From NCBI GenBank assembly GCA_964450865.1, contig CAYVHB010000001.1:124001-188000 (forward strand): DNA of 64,000 nt, read 5' to 3'. Shown piece by piece: positions 37,382 to 46,771 of the stretch. Positions within the stretch are counted from its first letter, which is position 1. Every line of letters starts with the position of its first letter. A program made the position numbers and the translations under genes. Below the pieces are notes generated by a model, which was given only the letters and a program-made list of their open reading frames with translations, did no database searches and had not been told where the DNA came from. Origin of the DNA: CAYVHB01 sp964450865. GTDB lineage: Bacteria > Bacillota > Clostridia > Saccharofermentanales > UBA5734.

Positions 37382-38587
37382 TCAGGTGATTGCCAGGCGA
37401 TCGGCAATCTCCTGCAGGAAGCCCTCGGTATCCACAACCCTGACATGCTCGAGGTCAACCAGGGCCCGCAGATCACCGGTTACAATACCTTCCTCGATCA
37501 TCTGCAGTGAAATCGCCTCGACCCGGTCGGCAAAGGCAATCAGTTCAGGAATATCATCCAGCTCGGCCCGCTTGCGCAGGGCACCGGTCCAGGCGAACAG
37601 CGTCGCCATCGGATTGGTCGACGTTTTTTCCCCCTTGAGGAAGCGGTAATAATGACGGGTCACCGTACCATGAGCGGCCTCGTATTCATATTTGCCATCC
37701 GGTGATACCAGGACGGAGGTCATCATGGCCAGACTGCCGCAGGCCGAGGCGATCATGTCAGACATGACATCGCCATCATAATTCTTGCAGGCCCAGAGGA
37801 ACCCGCCTTCCGAACGCATGACCCGGGCCACGACGTCATCAATCAGGGTATAGAAGTATTCAATGCCGCGGTCCCTGAACTTGCCAGCATATTCGGCTTC
37901 ATAAACCTCGGCGAAAATATCCTTGAAACGATGGTCATAGGTCTTGGAAATCGTGTCCTTGGTGGCAAACCACAGATCCTGGCCGAGGTCGAGCGCGTAG
38001 TTGAAGCATGCGCGCGCAAAGCTGTAGATGGAGTCATCAATATTGTGCATGCCCAGCAGGATACCCGGCCCCTTGAAATCATGAATCAGCTGCCGGCGGG
38101 TCGAACCATCCGGCAAGGTGACCAGCAGTTCGGCCTTGCAGGGGCCTTCAATCAGCATTTCCGAGTCACGATAAACGTCACCATAAGCATGACGGGCAAT
38201 GGTTATCGGCTTGGTCCAGCTGGCCACAAATGGCTGGATACAGTCGACCAGAATCGGCGCGCGGAACACGGTGCCGTCGAGGATCGCCCGGATTGTACCG
38301 TTCGGGCTTTTCCACATCTGCTTGAGCTTGTATTCCTCAACACGCTGGGCATTGGGCGTAATCGTGGCACATTTGACAGCCACCCCCAGTTCCTGGGTCC
38401 GCCGGGCGGCTTCAATCGTCACCTTGTCGCTGGTCTGGTCACGGTATTCCAGACCGAGATCAAAGTATTCCGTTTTCAGGTCAATGAAGGGGGTCAGGAC
38501 AATATCCTTGATCTGTTGCCAGATAATTCTGGTCATTTCGTCGCCGTCCATTTCGACGAGCGGTGTTTTCATGGCAATTTTATTCAT
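37382..38587 (-). CDS. icd: Isocitrate dehydrogenase, NADP-dependent (dimeric type II)
   Basis: 401 residues. The N terminus KTPLVEMDGDEMTRIIWQQIKD and the segment SPNGTIRAILDGTVFRAPI are those of the eukaryotic-like, subfamily II NADP isocitrate dehydrogenases. Downstream HDFKGPGILLGMHNIDDSI, the NYDGDVMSDM metal-binding Asp region and AAHGTVTRHYYRFLKG are intact. It makes 2-oxoglutarate and NADPH in the cytoplasm and could feed glutamate dehydrogenase in reverse. Start at 38587 is chosen because GAGGAGGG lies before the ATG; the open frame continues to 38674 without support. Confidence 0.95.
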   Translation of the reverse strand: MNKIAMKTPLVEMDGDEMTRIIWQQIKDIVLTPFIDLKTEYFDLGLEYRDQTSDKVTIEAARRTQELGVAVKCATITPNAQRVEEYKLKQMWKSPNGTIRAILDGTVFRAPILVDCIQPFVASWTKPITIARHAYGDVYRDSEMLIEGPCKAELLVTLPDGSTRRQLIHDFKGPGILLGMHNIDDSIYSFARACFNYALDLGQDLWFATKDTISKTYDHRFKDIFAEVYEAEYAGKFRDRGIEYFYTLIDDVVARVMRSEGGFLWACKNYDGDVMSDMIASACGSLAMMTSVLVSPDGKYEYEAAHGTVTRHYYRFLKGEKTSTNPMATLFAWTGALRKRAELDDIPELIAFADRVEAISLQMIEEGIVTGDLRALVDLEHVRVVDTEGFLQEIADRLAIT

Positions 38588-38673
38588 AGCGGGTCCCTCC
38601 TCAGGCAATTCGCAACCATTATAGATAATAGCCTTGTCTGGCGTCAACGTCCGCATTGTCCCCCGGCGCTGCA

Positions 38674-39882
38674 TCAGCGGGCGTACGCGGCATCGGGACG
38701 CCGGGTTGCCTGGCGGGCTGTTTCGGAGGCTGTGATCAATAATTGCTCGAGCGCCAGCCGTTCCGGCATCTGGCCGGTCTTGACCAGCAGATCAGTTTCA
38801 CAGTATAGATTGTGAATGGCTTCAAGCTGGTTCATGTTGAAGTATCTGGCCTGCTGGATCAGGCGGCTGGCAACAAAGGGCATAACCTTCAACTGGGTGG
38901 CGATGACATCCGCCCGGCCCCATTCAAGCGCGCAAATCAACTGGCGAAAATGGCGGCCCAGCATAAAAGCCGTCAATTGAACCGGCTGTTTCTGGCCGAT
39001 CAGCCGGTCCAGCAATTCGAGGGCCTTGCCGGTCTGGCCACTGGAAATGGCATCCGTCAGATCAAAAATGCTGCCGCGCAAATCCGGAATGCAGAGCAGA
39101 TCGATCAGGGCTGGATCAATATGCTGACCCTGCGTATAGGCAAGATATAGAAACAGCTTGTTCAGCTCCTGCCAGATCAGCTGCATGCTGGCCTCACAGC
39201 GATCAACGAGGCTCTCGGCCGCCAGGCCATCGATCGTCAGCTGGCGCTGCCGGCACTCAGCCTCAACCCACTGGCGCAACAGGCGCGGCTGCTCAAGACT
39301 GATCTCCGCCAGGACCCCCTTGCTTTCAACGGCGCTGACCAGCTGGCGCAGGCGACGATCAACTTTTTCCTCGACAAAAACCAGGCAGGTGGAGTCTGGA
39401 ACATTGCTGATGATTTGCTGCAAGACCTGCTGGCGGTTCTTGCCGGCATTCTGGTCACCGGCATTGTCTGGTTCCTGGCCAGTCTCTTCGCCGGATTCAG
39501 AAGTGCCATCTGTTTCCGGCTCATTCAGATTGCCCGCGGACCCATTCAAGCCGGCCGGCTTGCGATTGCCCATGGTAAACAGATTGCTATGCCGGACAAT
39601 GACCAGCTTGTGACGTGACAGGAACGGCAAGGTCATGACCTCGGCCCGCAGCCTGCCCAAATCAAGACGGTTCGACTGGCCGCCCGCATCAAGCACCACT
39701 TTATCAAGACCTTCACAGCCGGGGCTGATCAGCAGGCTGGCCAGGCTGTCGACCAACCGGCCAATCAGGAACGTCTCCTCGCCATATAAGACATAGACAG
39801 CCTGGCTCTGCCCGGCCCGCAAAGCGGCTTTGATCTCCTTGTAGCCAATCCGGCTGGCTGAGTCTGTCTTTGATTTAGCCAT
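38674..39882 (-). CDS. holA: DNA polymerase III delta subunit
   Basis: 402 residues; typical HolA is about 340. Delta opens the beta clamp within the clamp loader. Conserved parts are AVYVLYGEETFLIGRLVDSL at the N terminus, LPFLSRHKLVIVRHSNLF, and the C-terminal helical collar domain. About 50 extra residues (about 112-160) form a hydrophilic Gly/Asn/Glu-rich insertion within the first domain. The stop of the upstream comEC is 5 nt before this start. The frame ends at 38674, 87 nt before the icd start. Confidence 0.85.
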   Translation of the reverse strand: MAKSKTDSASRIGYKEIKAALRAGQSQAVYVLYGEETFLIGRLVDSLASLLISPGCEGLDKVVLDAGGQSNRLDLGRLRAEVMTLPFLSRHKLVIVRHSNLFTMGNRKPAGLNGSAGNLNEPETDGTSESGEETGQEPDNAGDQNAGKNRQQVLQQIISNVPDSTCLVFVEEKVDRRLRQLVSAVESKGVLAEISLEQPRLLRQWVEAECRQRQLTIDGLAAESLVDRCEASMQLIWQELNKLFLYLAYTQGQHIDPALIDLLCIPDLRGSIFDLTDAISSGQTGKALELLDRLIGQKQPVQLTAFMLGRHFRQLICALEWGRADVIATQLKVMPFVASRLIQQARYFNMNQLEAIHNLYCETDLLVKTGQMPERLALEQLLITASETARQATRRPDAAYAR

Positions 39883-39887
39883 ATTGG

Positions 39888-42599
39888 TTATTCCTCTGCA
39901 ATTCTGAGATTTCCCTTGAACACTTCCACCAGCAGGGCCCCCTGTCGATCTGTACGATAGACCGGACAGCCCAGGCGAACCAGGCGGTCCAGCAACTCAG
40001 CAGCCGGGTGGCCATACTGGTTTGGCCCGACACTGATCAGGGCCAGGCGCGGCTGCACAACCTGTAGAAAATCCCATAGCGTCGTCTGGCCAGAACCGTG
40101 ATGGGCAACTTTCAGGACCGCAGCCGGCGATATCAGTCCTTCGGCCAGTAAAGCCCGCTCGGTTCCCGGTGTCATGTCCGATAGCATCAGGAGTGTTATC
40201 CCCTGCAGTTGCAGCCGGAAATGCAAGGCCTGCTCATTCGCATCGTCAGCTGTCAGCGCGGGGGCGGGGGCCATGACAGTTAAAGAATCAACTGCCGGAC
40301 CAGCTGCAACCGGATGGATGGCATTTTCCCGACCAGCTGCGGCCGGATGCACAGCATTTGCCGTCACGACCGGAGCGGTTTTGACTGGCAGGTTATCGGC
40401 CGGACTGGCAAGTCCGTTCATCCCGGCGTTTGAAGCGTCTGGTGATGATCCGTTCGTTTGTGTCATTGAACCATCCGTTTTGCCAAGGCAGTTCAGCAAA
40501 ATTGTATCATCTTTTTGCAGACGTTGCACAATGAGTTCTTGCTGGGCCGCCAGATGCAGCAGTTGCTGGCTGTAGTCATCCGAATCGTCCATGGGCAAGG
40601 CCAGTCGCCTGATCCGGCCGGCGGCCATCACTTCCACCAGACCCCCTGCGTGGTCCTGATGGCCGTGGCTGGCAATTGCCAGGTCAATCCGCATGATGCC
40701 AAGGGCATCCAGGGCCGGCAGAACAACCGACCAGCCCATACCAGATTTGCCACCATCAATCAGAATCGTCTGACCGCTGCGGGTCTTCAGCAAGGTTGCG
40801 TCGCCCTGCCCGACCGCCAGTATCCATACCTGGTCCGGATGCGGCTGGATGAACTGCCAGCCAGCCAGGCCAACACCCAGGCCAAGCAAGGCCAGGCAAC
40901 CGCGGGTCAGGTGTACACGCAGCTTGCGATTGGCCGGCGGCCGCAACAACCGCCAGACAGCCAGGAAAAGGCCAGCCAGCAGGAACAGATTCAGCCAGAT
41001 GAGCGGCCATCGGCCAATCTGCCAGCGTGAAAACCATATTGCCAGCTGCTCAAGCCAGAACAGGGCTCCTTGCAGCGGGCGGCCGAGCAAGGCCCAGATG
41101 CCGGTCAGGGCTACATGGATACCAGCAAATAACGGCACCCTGACCAGCAACTGCCCTGCCAGAACCAGCGGCAACAGCAGGGCGGCATATAAAGTTAACC
41201 ATTCGGTCAGCGGCAAAGCAGGCACATTGGCCAGCAGGCCGACCAGGGAAATCTCCCGGCCAAGCCAGCTGGTCAAAGGCAGCACAACGCCCTGCACACC
41301 CAGGTTCTGACTCGCCAGTTCAATCAGCCATTCTGGCGCGTGGGGCCAGCGTCGCCGCAAGCGGGCGCCCAGCGGCTCCGGGATGATCAGCAAGCCACCC
41401 GTTGCAGCCATGGAAAGCCAGAAGCTGGTGCCGATTAAGGCCAGCGGTTGCCAAATCATGATCAGCAAGGCAGACAGGGCCAGGGTATTCAATGGATCAG
41501 CCCGACGATGCAGCAGACGGCCAACCTGGACGACCGCAGCCATCACAATGGCCCGACTGACGCTGAGTTGCCAGCCTGTCAAACAGCCGAACAGAATCAA
41601 GGCCAGCAGCAGCAGGCTTTGCCGGATCGCGCGCTTGATTTTGAGGCGGCGCAGACAGAAAATCAGAGGCGACAGCCAAAAAGCAACATTGGCACCAGAG
41701 ACAGCCGTGAGATGCATCAGCCCGGCCTTGCGGAACTGATAGGTCTGCAAATCGGACAACCGGCCTTTATCACCAAACAGAAGACTGGACAGCAAAGCGG
41801 CTTCCGGGGCCTCGACCAGCTCGATGGCGGCACGATAAAGGTAAGCACGTGCTGCCTCGGACCAGCGGCTGAGTGACCAGCTGGGCGCTGCCCTCAGCAC
41901 GCTCATTGATGCAGCACTGCTGACGCGCATTTTCAGATAAACCCCCTGCCCATGAAGCCACTGTTGCTCCGAAAATCCACCGGGATTCTGCGCGGACTGG
42001 GGCAGAATCCCGCGTCCCCGGGCACGGATTATGCTGCCGGCCTGTAATTGGCTGGCCGGTCCGCTGACAGCCAGCCGGGCTCCCGAGGATGTCTGTACCA
42101 GCGCGGTGACCAGGTTCGCACTGCCTGACAGCCGGGCCAGCACCTGACCTTCGATCTCAAAAAAGCGGCCATTCTGCAGCTGGGCCAGCCTCTCACCTGG
42201 CCAGACGATCAGCCAGATCCGGCATGCACTCAGAATAAAGACCGCGATTATTGCCAGGCGCAACCAGGCTGGACGCCAGGCCAGGCGCCAGAGACACATC
42301 CCGGTCAACAACAGCCCAACCGGCATCAGTAACCAGCGCCAGTCCTGGCTATAGCCCAGTAAAGTGCCGAGCAGACCCGCACCGGTCAGCCAGAGCAGCG
42401 GTCGCCGGCTATCCACGACAACTGGCCGGGACCAAGGGCCGGACCGCAACCTGCAGCGAAGCCAGGACCAGAGTGAGGACCAGAGGCAGAAACAAAACCG
42501 GGACCGTTGTCCGGACCTGTTACCGGGATCACGGACCGGGCTTAAGGAGGGATGTTGATCAGGATGAAAAACCCAGGGGCGCCGTCGATCCCGTTTCAT
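39888..42599 (-). CDS. comEC: DNA uptake channel ComEC/Rec2
   Basis: 903 residues. It has an N-terminal basic, Arg/Trp-rich leader of about 65 residues, a soluble OB-like domain, then the polytopic competence domain (about 230-560), and a C-terminal metallo-beta-lactamase domain with ASHGHQDHAGGLVEV and VAHHGSGQTT. ComEC forms the channel that brings single-stranded DNA through the membrane in natural transformation. A stretch of about 85 Ala/Pro/Asn/Val-rich residues interrupts the MBL domain. The ATG at 42599 follows GGGGAGG by 7 nt; a TTG two codons earlier also fits. No comEA is next to it. Confidence 0.92.
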   Translation of the reverse strand: MKRDRRRPWVFHPDQHPSLSPVRDPGNRSGQRSRFCFCLWSSLWSWLRCRLRSGPWSRPVVVDSRRPLLWLTGAGLLGTLLGYSQDWRWLLMPVGLLLTGMCLWRLAWRPAWLRLAIIAVFILSACRIWLIVWPGERLAQLQNGRFFEIEGQVLARLSGSANLVTALVQTSSGARLAVSGPASQLQAGSIIRARGRGILPQSAQNPGGFSEQQWLHGQGVYLKMRVSSAASMSVLRAAPSWSLSRWSEAARAYLYRAAIELVEAPEAALLSSLLFGDKGRLSDLQTYQFRKAGLMHLTAVSGANVAFWLSPLIFCLRRLKIKRAIRQSLLLLALILFGCLTGWQLSVSRAIVMAAVVQVGRLLHRRADPLNTLALSALLIMIWQPLALIGTSFWLSMAATGGLLIIPEPLGARLRRRWPHAPEWLIELASQNLGVQGVVLPLTSWLGREISLVGLLANVPALPLTEWLTLYAALLLPLVLAGQLLVRVPLFAGIHVALTGIWALLGRPLQGALFWLEQLAIWFSRWQIGRWPLIWLNLFLLAGLFLAVWRLLRPPANRKLRVHLTRGCLALLGLGVGLAGWQFIQPHPDQVWILAVGQGDATLLKTRSGQTILIDGGKSGMGWSVVLPALDALGIMRIDLAIASHGHQDHAGGLVEVMAAGRIRRLALPMDDSDDYSQQLLHLAAQQELIVQRLQKDDTILLNCLGKTDGSMTQTNGSSPDASNAGMNGLASPADNLPVKTAPVVTANAVHPAAAGRENAIHPVAAGPAVDSLTVMAPAPALTADDANEQALHFRLQLQGITLLMLSDMTPGTERALLAEGLISPAAVLKVAHHGSGQTTLWDFLQVVQPRLALISVGPNQYGHPAAELLDRLVRLGCPVYRTDRQGALLVEVFKGNLRIAEE

Positions 42600-43073
42600 G
42601 ACCAAGCCTCCCCGTCGCCTGGATCATCGTAATCATGGGTCGGTCTTTACGCTGATTCCAGTTGATAAATCCCACGGCAAGCCCCACAGGATCCTGATCT
42701 ATTCTGGCAGGTTGAGCGGGTGATGACCAGTCACGATCGTTCGACATAATTCTGCATTTTGCGACAAAAAAAGGACAGCATATAATAAAATAACAACATA
42801 ATATTCAAATATAAATCTGATTTATGTTATTTTAGAATATTTTTTAATTATTTTTCTTCAACTATATCAGACAATATTCTTATATCATATCAGACAATCG
42901 CCAGAAAATCCGGCTACAGCCAGACACACTTCTATTATCCGTCCTGAGCAGCAGCTTGCAGCATGACAGTCCTCTTTACCGCGGCACCATTCGGTATTCA
43001 CCCCGGTCTCCAGCTGTTTCACGCTGTTGTAACTGTTCAAGGGACTTCGGCCAGGTACCGTCCGGCATTCATC
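42600..43073. other. Intergenic region with AT-rich island and duplicated ysxC tail
   Basis: Four hundred seventy-four bases without a supported gene. 42765-42900 is markedly AT-rich, with two ATATCAGACAAT copies at 42864 and 42887 (period 23). Further on, CGGTATTCACC...TCTCCAGCTGTTTC (42992-43020) resembles the last 29 bases at the ysxC end (43063-43091), so the end of ysxC seems partly duplicated. The comEC promoter presumably lies in this region on the minus strand, but no clear -35/-10 pair is seen. Confidence 0.55.
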
Positions 43074-43676
43074 TCAATCTCCAGCTGTTTCCCCGATTTG
43101 CCCGGCAATCAGGGCCCGGAGTTCGGCAACACCCTGACGGGTCTGGGCCGAGAATGGCAGCAGCAATGCCGGATTATCCACATCCAGTGCCCTGGCAAGC
43201 AAAGCCACCTGTTTCTGCAGCTGGGTGCGTGACAATTTATCACATTTTGTCAAGATGACACGAAATGGCAAAGAACTGGCTGCCAGCCAGGCCAGCATCT
43301 GGTGATCAAGCTCGGATGGATCATGGCGAACATCCAGCAAATGCAAAACCATGATAATGGGCCGATCGCTGGTCAGATAGGTATCAACCAGCGAAGAAAA
43401 ACGCTCCCGGGCCTGGTGAGATACTCTGGCAAATCCATATCCTGGCAAATCCGTCAGATACAAACGCTGATTGAGGTCAAAATAAACGACCAGGCGCGTC
43501 TTGCCTGGCGTATTACTGACTCTGGCCAGCTTATGCTGGTCAGCGAGGGCATTGATCAGAGACGATTTTCCAACATTAGAACGTCCTGACAAGACGACCT
43601 CCGGATGGCCATCCCGGGGACACTGGGCCAGATCAGCCGCGACCCCTTTGAATACCATTTTGCGAAAATAAAGCAT
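43074..43676 (-). CDS. ysxC: Ribosome biogenesis GTPase YsxC/EngB
   Basis: 200-residue GTPase essential for 50S subunit assembly. G1 GRSNVGKSSLINAL (about residue 31), G2 NTPGKTR, G3 DLPGYGFA (about 75) and G4 TKCDKLS (about 143) are all present in the EngB arrangement. The start is the ATG at 43676; GGTCC-rich sequence precedes it and the ribosome site is weak. It is transcribed away from the PRPP-synthase pair through a repeat-rich promoter region. Confidence 0.94.
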   Translation of the reverse strand: MLYFRKMVFKGVAADLAQCPRDGHPEVVLSGRSNVGKSSLINALADQHKLARVSNTPGKTRLVVYFDLNQRLYLTDLPGYGFARVSHQARERFSSLVDTYLTSDRPIIMVLHLLDVRHDPSELDHQMLAWLAASSLPFRVILTKCDKLSRTQLQKQVALLARALDVDNPALLLPFSAQTRQGVAELRALIAGQIGETAGD

Positions 43677-43684
43677 ATTAAACG

Positions 43685-43768
43685 GTCCTTATCTCATGAT
43701 TCGATTATAATCGTGGATGGTAAGCTGTCCTTATCCCATGATTCGACGATAATCGTGTGTGGCAAGCG
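43685..43768. repeat. 42-bp tandem duplication with palindromic -10 elements
   Basis: Units 43685-43726 and 43727-43768 are alike in most positions. The first contains the perfect palindrome CGATTATAATCG (43702-43713), which offers a TATAAT on both strands; the second has CGACGATAATCG (43744-43755). The palindrome may be a promoter for ysxC and an operator. CGATTATAAT occurs again at 44024-44033 upstream of the PRPP-synthase gene. Confidence 0.7.
43704..43731 (-). promoter_or_regulatory. Candidate ysxC promoter
   Basis: Minus-strand AGGACA (43731-43726), 16 nt, TATAAT (43709-43704), 28 nt upstream of the ysxC ATG. The -10 is within the palindrome of the 42-bp repeat. Confidence 0.45.
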
Positions 43769-43910
43769 ATTCCTGTCTCAATAAATTGATTCACTATCTC
43801 AACAATCCGATTTTAAAGCGGGTCCTTATTAATCAATCACTTTTTGAATAGCAAACTTGCCAACCGGTTATCAGCTTCAGTTTGAACTTCAATGTGAATT
43901 TGATCTCAGT

Positions 43911-43978
43911 ATAATCCTTAAGCCAGGGATCAGGCAGACAAGAATACAATCCTTAAGCCAAAGATCATCCAAACAAGC
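43911..43978. repeat. Second tandem repeat, period 35
   Basis: Copies at 43911-43943 and 43946-43978 share AATCCTTAAGCC and ACAAG at matching positions. They lie between the 42-bp repeats and the PRPP-synthase start. TATAAT at 43910-43915 overlaps the first copy and could be a promoter for the plus strand. Confidence 0.7.
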
Positions 43979-44027
43979 GGGCATAATTTGCACAATTCGC
44001 TCAGTTCCAAATCAGGGTCAAATCGAT

Positions 44028-44033
44028 TATAAT
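44028..44033 (+). promoter_or_regulatory. -10 element upstream of the PRPP-synthase pair
   Basis: TATAAT within CGATTATAAT, 42 nt before the GTG start at 44076. No convincing -35 is present at the usual distance. The next sequence upstream, TTCCAA, is weak. Confidence 0.4.
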
Positions 44034-44075
44034 GATCCCATCCTATTCTGTAAACAAGATCGGAGGATCGCTCTC

Positions 44076-45323
44076 GTGTCAGTACCGAGGCTGCCAGACG
44101 ATACCAGCTACTACATTTATCACCCCTATGGTGACAATCCAATGCCCCCGATCGGTCCGGTTGGCCTGATCATGCACAATATTGACCCGGAGTTCGCCGA
44201 CTCTGTCAACTATTATCTGCGCAACCGGCGAGCCAACGACATCTACAAACATCCTGAACTGGCCCAGATCCCCGGTTTCATGCGCATCGACTATCGCATT
44301 CCCGTGTTGACACCCCGTTTTTCTTCGGGCGAAGGAAAAGCGATCCTGGAAAAGTCCGTACGGGGCCACGACCTCTTTATCATAACCGATGTGCTCAATT
44401 ACGATACTTATTACAGCCGTTTCGGACAGGCCGTGTCCCTTAGTCCGGACGAACATTACCAGGACCTGGTCCGGATCATCCTCGCCAACAGCGGCAATGC
44501 CCGCCGGATCAATATCATCATGCCCTATCTCTACGAGGGACGCCAGGATCAGCGCAATACCCGCGAATCGCTCGACTGCGCCCACATGCTCCAGCATCTG
44601 TTCTCCCTGGGCATTTCCAACCTGCTGACCTTCGATGCCCATGACAGCCGCGTCGATAATTCAGTTCCCGCCTGCGGCCTGGAGAACCTGCCGACTTCCT
44701 ATCAGCTGATCAAGGCCCTGATCAAGACCGTCCCGGACCTGAACGTCGACGATCGTCATTTCATGGTCGTCAGCCCGGATGAGAATTCTATCAGCCGAGC
44801 CATTTATTATGCTTCGATGCTGGAAGTGCCAATGGGCATTGTATACCGGCTGCTGGATTACCAGAATGCGGTCGGCGGCCGTTACCAGACGATTGGCCAT
44901 GAATACCTGGGCGAAGATGTGACCGGTCTCGATATCTTGATGGTTGATGACATGATTGTCACCGGCAAGACCATGATCCGCGCCGCCCGCGATCTCAAGT
45001 CGCGCGGTGCAAAGCGCGTCTTCTGCGCTGCCAGTTTTGCCCAGTTCACCAATGGGATCGATGCCATGAATGCAGCGCATGACGCAGGCATCATCGACAA
45101 GGTTTTCGCCACTGACCTGATCTATCGCAGCCCAGCCTTGCGCAAGGCGCCCTGGTTTGTGGATGTCAGCATGACCCGGTTTGTCGCCATGCTGGTCGAC
45201 GCCATCAATCACGATGCTTCCCTGACCCGTCTGATGACCCCGACGGTCAAGATATCCAAGCTGCTCGACTTTTACCGCCGCAAACAGCGCGGCAGCCATG
45301 ACCAGCCCGTACCCGGCACATGA
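44076..45323 (+). CDS. PRPP synthetase-like paralogue with altered catalytic loop
   Basis: 415 residues from a GTG that follows GGAGG by 9 nt; the frame is open from 43857 but the preceding part resembles nothing. It is homologous along its length to the next gene. Shared motifs are RFSSGEGKAI (83-90), NTRESLDCAH (161-170), FDAHDSRV (186-193), VVSPDE (231-236) and HEYLGEDVTG (275-284). The flexible-loop sequence KRRDY of the next gene is YRLLDY here (257-262), replacing the Lys-Arg pair needed for catalysis in Prs, and the PRPP loop is VDDMIVTGKT. It may be a regulatory or inactive subunit rather than a second enzyme. The tandem arrangement suggests duplication. Confidence 0.75.
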   Translation: MSVPRLPDDTSYYIYHPYGDNPMPPIGPVGLIMHNIDPEFADSVNYYLRNRRANDIYKHPELAQIPGFMRIDYRIPVLTPRFSSGEGKAILEKSVRGHDLFIITDVLNYDTYYSRFGQAVSLSPDEHYQDLVRIILANSGNARRINIIMPYLYEGRQDQRNTRESLDCAHMLQHLFSLGISNLLTFDAHDSRVDNSVPACGLENLPTSYQLIKALIKTVPDLNVDDRHFMVVSPDENSISRAIYYASMLEVPMGIVYRLLDYQNAVGGRYQTIGHEYLGEDVTGLDILMVDDMIVTGKTMIRAARDLKSRGAKRVFCAASFAQFTNGIDAMNAAHDAGIIDKVFATDLIYRSPALRKAPWFVDVSMTRFVAMLVDAINHDASLTRLMTPTVKISKLLDFYRRKQRGSHDQPVPGT

Positions 45324-45383
45324 CCGGAACTGGGCTGTTGTTTTTATTCTGCACCCGCATTCATTTGAAAGGCAGGTTTATAC

Positions 45384-46604
45384 ATGGCTCTTGCCAAGGA
45401 TTTGGACGACAAGAACTACTATATCTATGATCAGTATGGCAAAAACACCATGCCGCCGGTCGGCCCGGTTGGCATCATTCCGCTGGCTGGCAGCGTTGAT
45501 TTCACAGACAGCGTCAATTACTATCTGACGCGCCGCCGCACGGAGTACCTGGAAAGTCTGCCAGGCGTCGAAAACGTCAATCCGGGTTTTATTCGCAAGG
45601 ATTACCGGATCACGGTCAATAATTACCGCTTTTCATCTGGCGAGGGCAAGGCCGTGATCGCCAATACCGTCCGTGGTCACGATCTGTTTATCATCAGTGA
45701 TGTGATGAACTATTCCTGCACTTACAAAATGCACGGCCTGATCAATCACATGAGCCCGGATGACCATTACCAGGACCTCAAGCGGGTCATCCTAGCCATC
45801 AGCGGCAAAGCCCGCCGCATCAATGTCATCATGCCGTTCCTCTATGAGAGCCGCCAGCACAAGCGCAATACCCGCGAATCGCTTGACTGCGCCTATATGC
45901 TCGAGGAACTGTACGGGCTCGGGGTAAAAAACATCATAACCTTCGACGCCCACGACGACCGTGTTTCAAATGCCATCCCGACCAGCGGTTTTGAGAATAT
46001 CCGTTCGGCCTACCAGATAATCAAATACCTGATCAATACCACGCCCGATCTCAATATTTGCGGCGATAACATGATGGTCGTCAGCCCTGACGAAGGCGGC
46101 ATATCGCGGGCCATGTATTATGCATCCATGCTTGGCGTACCCCTCGGAACCTTCTACAAACGGCGCGATTATACCCGGATCATCAACGGGCGCAATCCGA
46201 TCATTGCCCATGAATTTCTCGGCGATAAAGTGAGCGGCATGGATATCATCGTCGTCGATGACATGATTTCTTCCGGGGATTCCGTGCTTGATATCGCCCG
46301 CGAACTGAAAAAACGTGAAGCCAACCGCATTTTCGTGGCGACAACCTTCGGCCTGTTCACCGACGGCGTCGAGCAATTCAACGAGGCCTATGAACAGGGC
46401 ATCATTACCAAGGTTTTTGCCACCAATCTCATCTATCGGCGCCCCGATCTGCTTGCTGCACCCTGGTTCCAGGATGTCAATATGGCTAAATTCGTCGCCC
46501 TGCTGATTGACGGCATCAATCACGACGCCTCCCTCGCCAGCCTGGTCAATCCCACCGAAAAGATTCGCAGGCTGCTGGCCAAGTATCCATACTGTCCGAC
46601 CTGA
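45384..46604 (+). CDS. prs: Ribose-phosphate pyrophosphokinase
   Basis: 406 residues, longer than class I Prs (about 315). It makes PRPP from ribose 5-phosphate and ATP. Motifs: NHMSPDDHYQDLKRV (121-135), FLYESRQHKRNTRESLDCAY (152-171), FDAHDDRVSNAIP, VVSPDEGGISRAMYYASML, flexible loop YKRRDY (258-263) and PRPP loop IIVVDDMISSGDS. These are the features I associate with an extended Prs type in Clostridia. It starts 60 nt after its paralogue, with a GGCAGG site before the ATG. PRPP feeds purine, pyrimidine, histidine, tryptophan and NAD synthesis. Confidence 0.88.
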   Translation: MALAKDLDDKNYYIYDQYGKNTMPPVGPVGIIPLAGSVDFTDSVNYYLTRRRTEYLESLPGVENVNPGFIRKDYRITVNNYRFSSGEGKAVIANTVRGHDLFIISDVMNYSCTYKMHGLINHMSPDDHYQDLKRVILAISGKARRINVIMPFLYESRQHKRNTRESLDCAYMLEELYGLGVKNIITFDAHDDRVSNAIPTSGFENIRSAYQIIKYLINTTPDLNICGDNMMVVSPDEGGISRAMYYASMLGVPLGTFYKRRDYTRIINGRNPIIAHEFLGDKVSGMDIIVVDDMISSGDSVLDIARELKKREANRIFVATTFGLFTDGVEQFNEAYEQGIITKVFATNLIYRRPDLLAAPWFQDVNMAKFVALLIDGINHDASLASLVNPTEKIRRLLAKYPYCPT

Positions 46605-46771
46605 CTCCAACAGAGCCGACCGACCCACCGCCTGGCCGGCCGCCCGCAAATGCCCCCGGTCCGGTCCTGTCATGCTGCAGCCCGGCCACCCGGTCCGTCA
46701 CGATTCCCTGCCTGTTCCCTGCCTGTTTACCATCTTGTCTGCATCTGCTGGAAAGGAAAAGGTAACGCTTC

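Noticed and set aside
43685..43978. Possible CRISPR array in the ysxC-prs region because of direct repeats
   Set aside because: Repeats are only two copies each, have no regular unique spacers and no cas genes are present.
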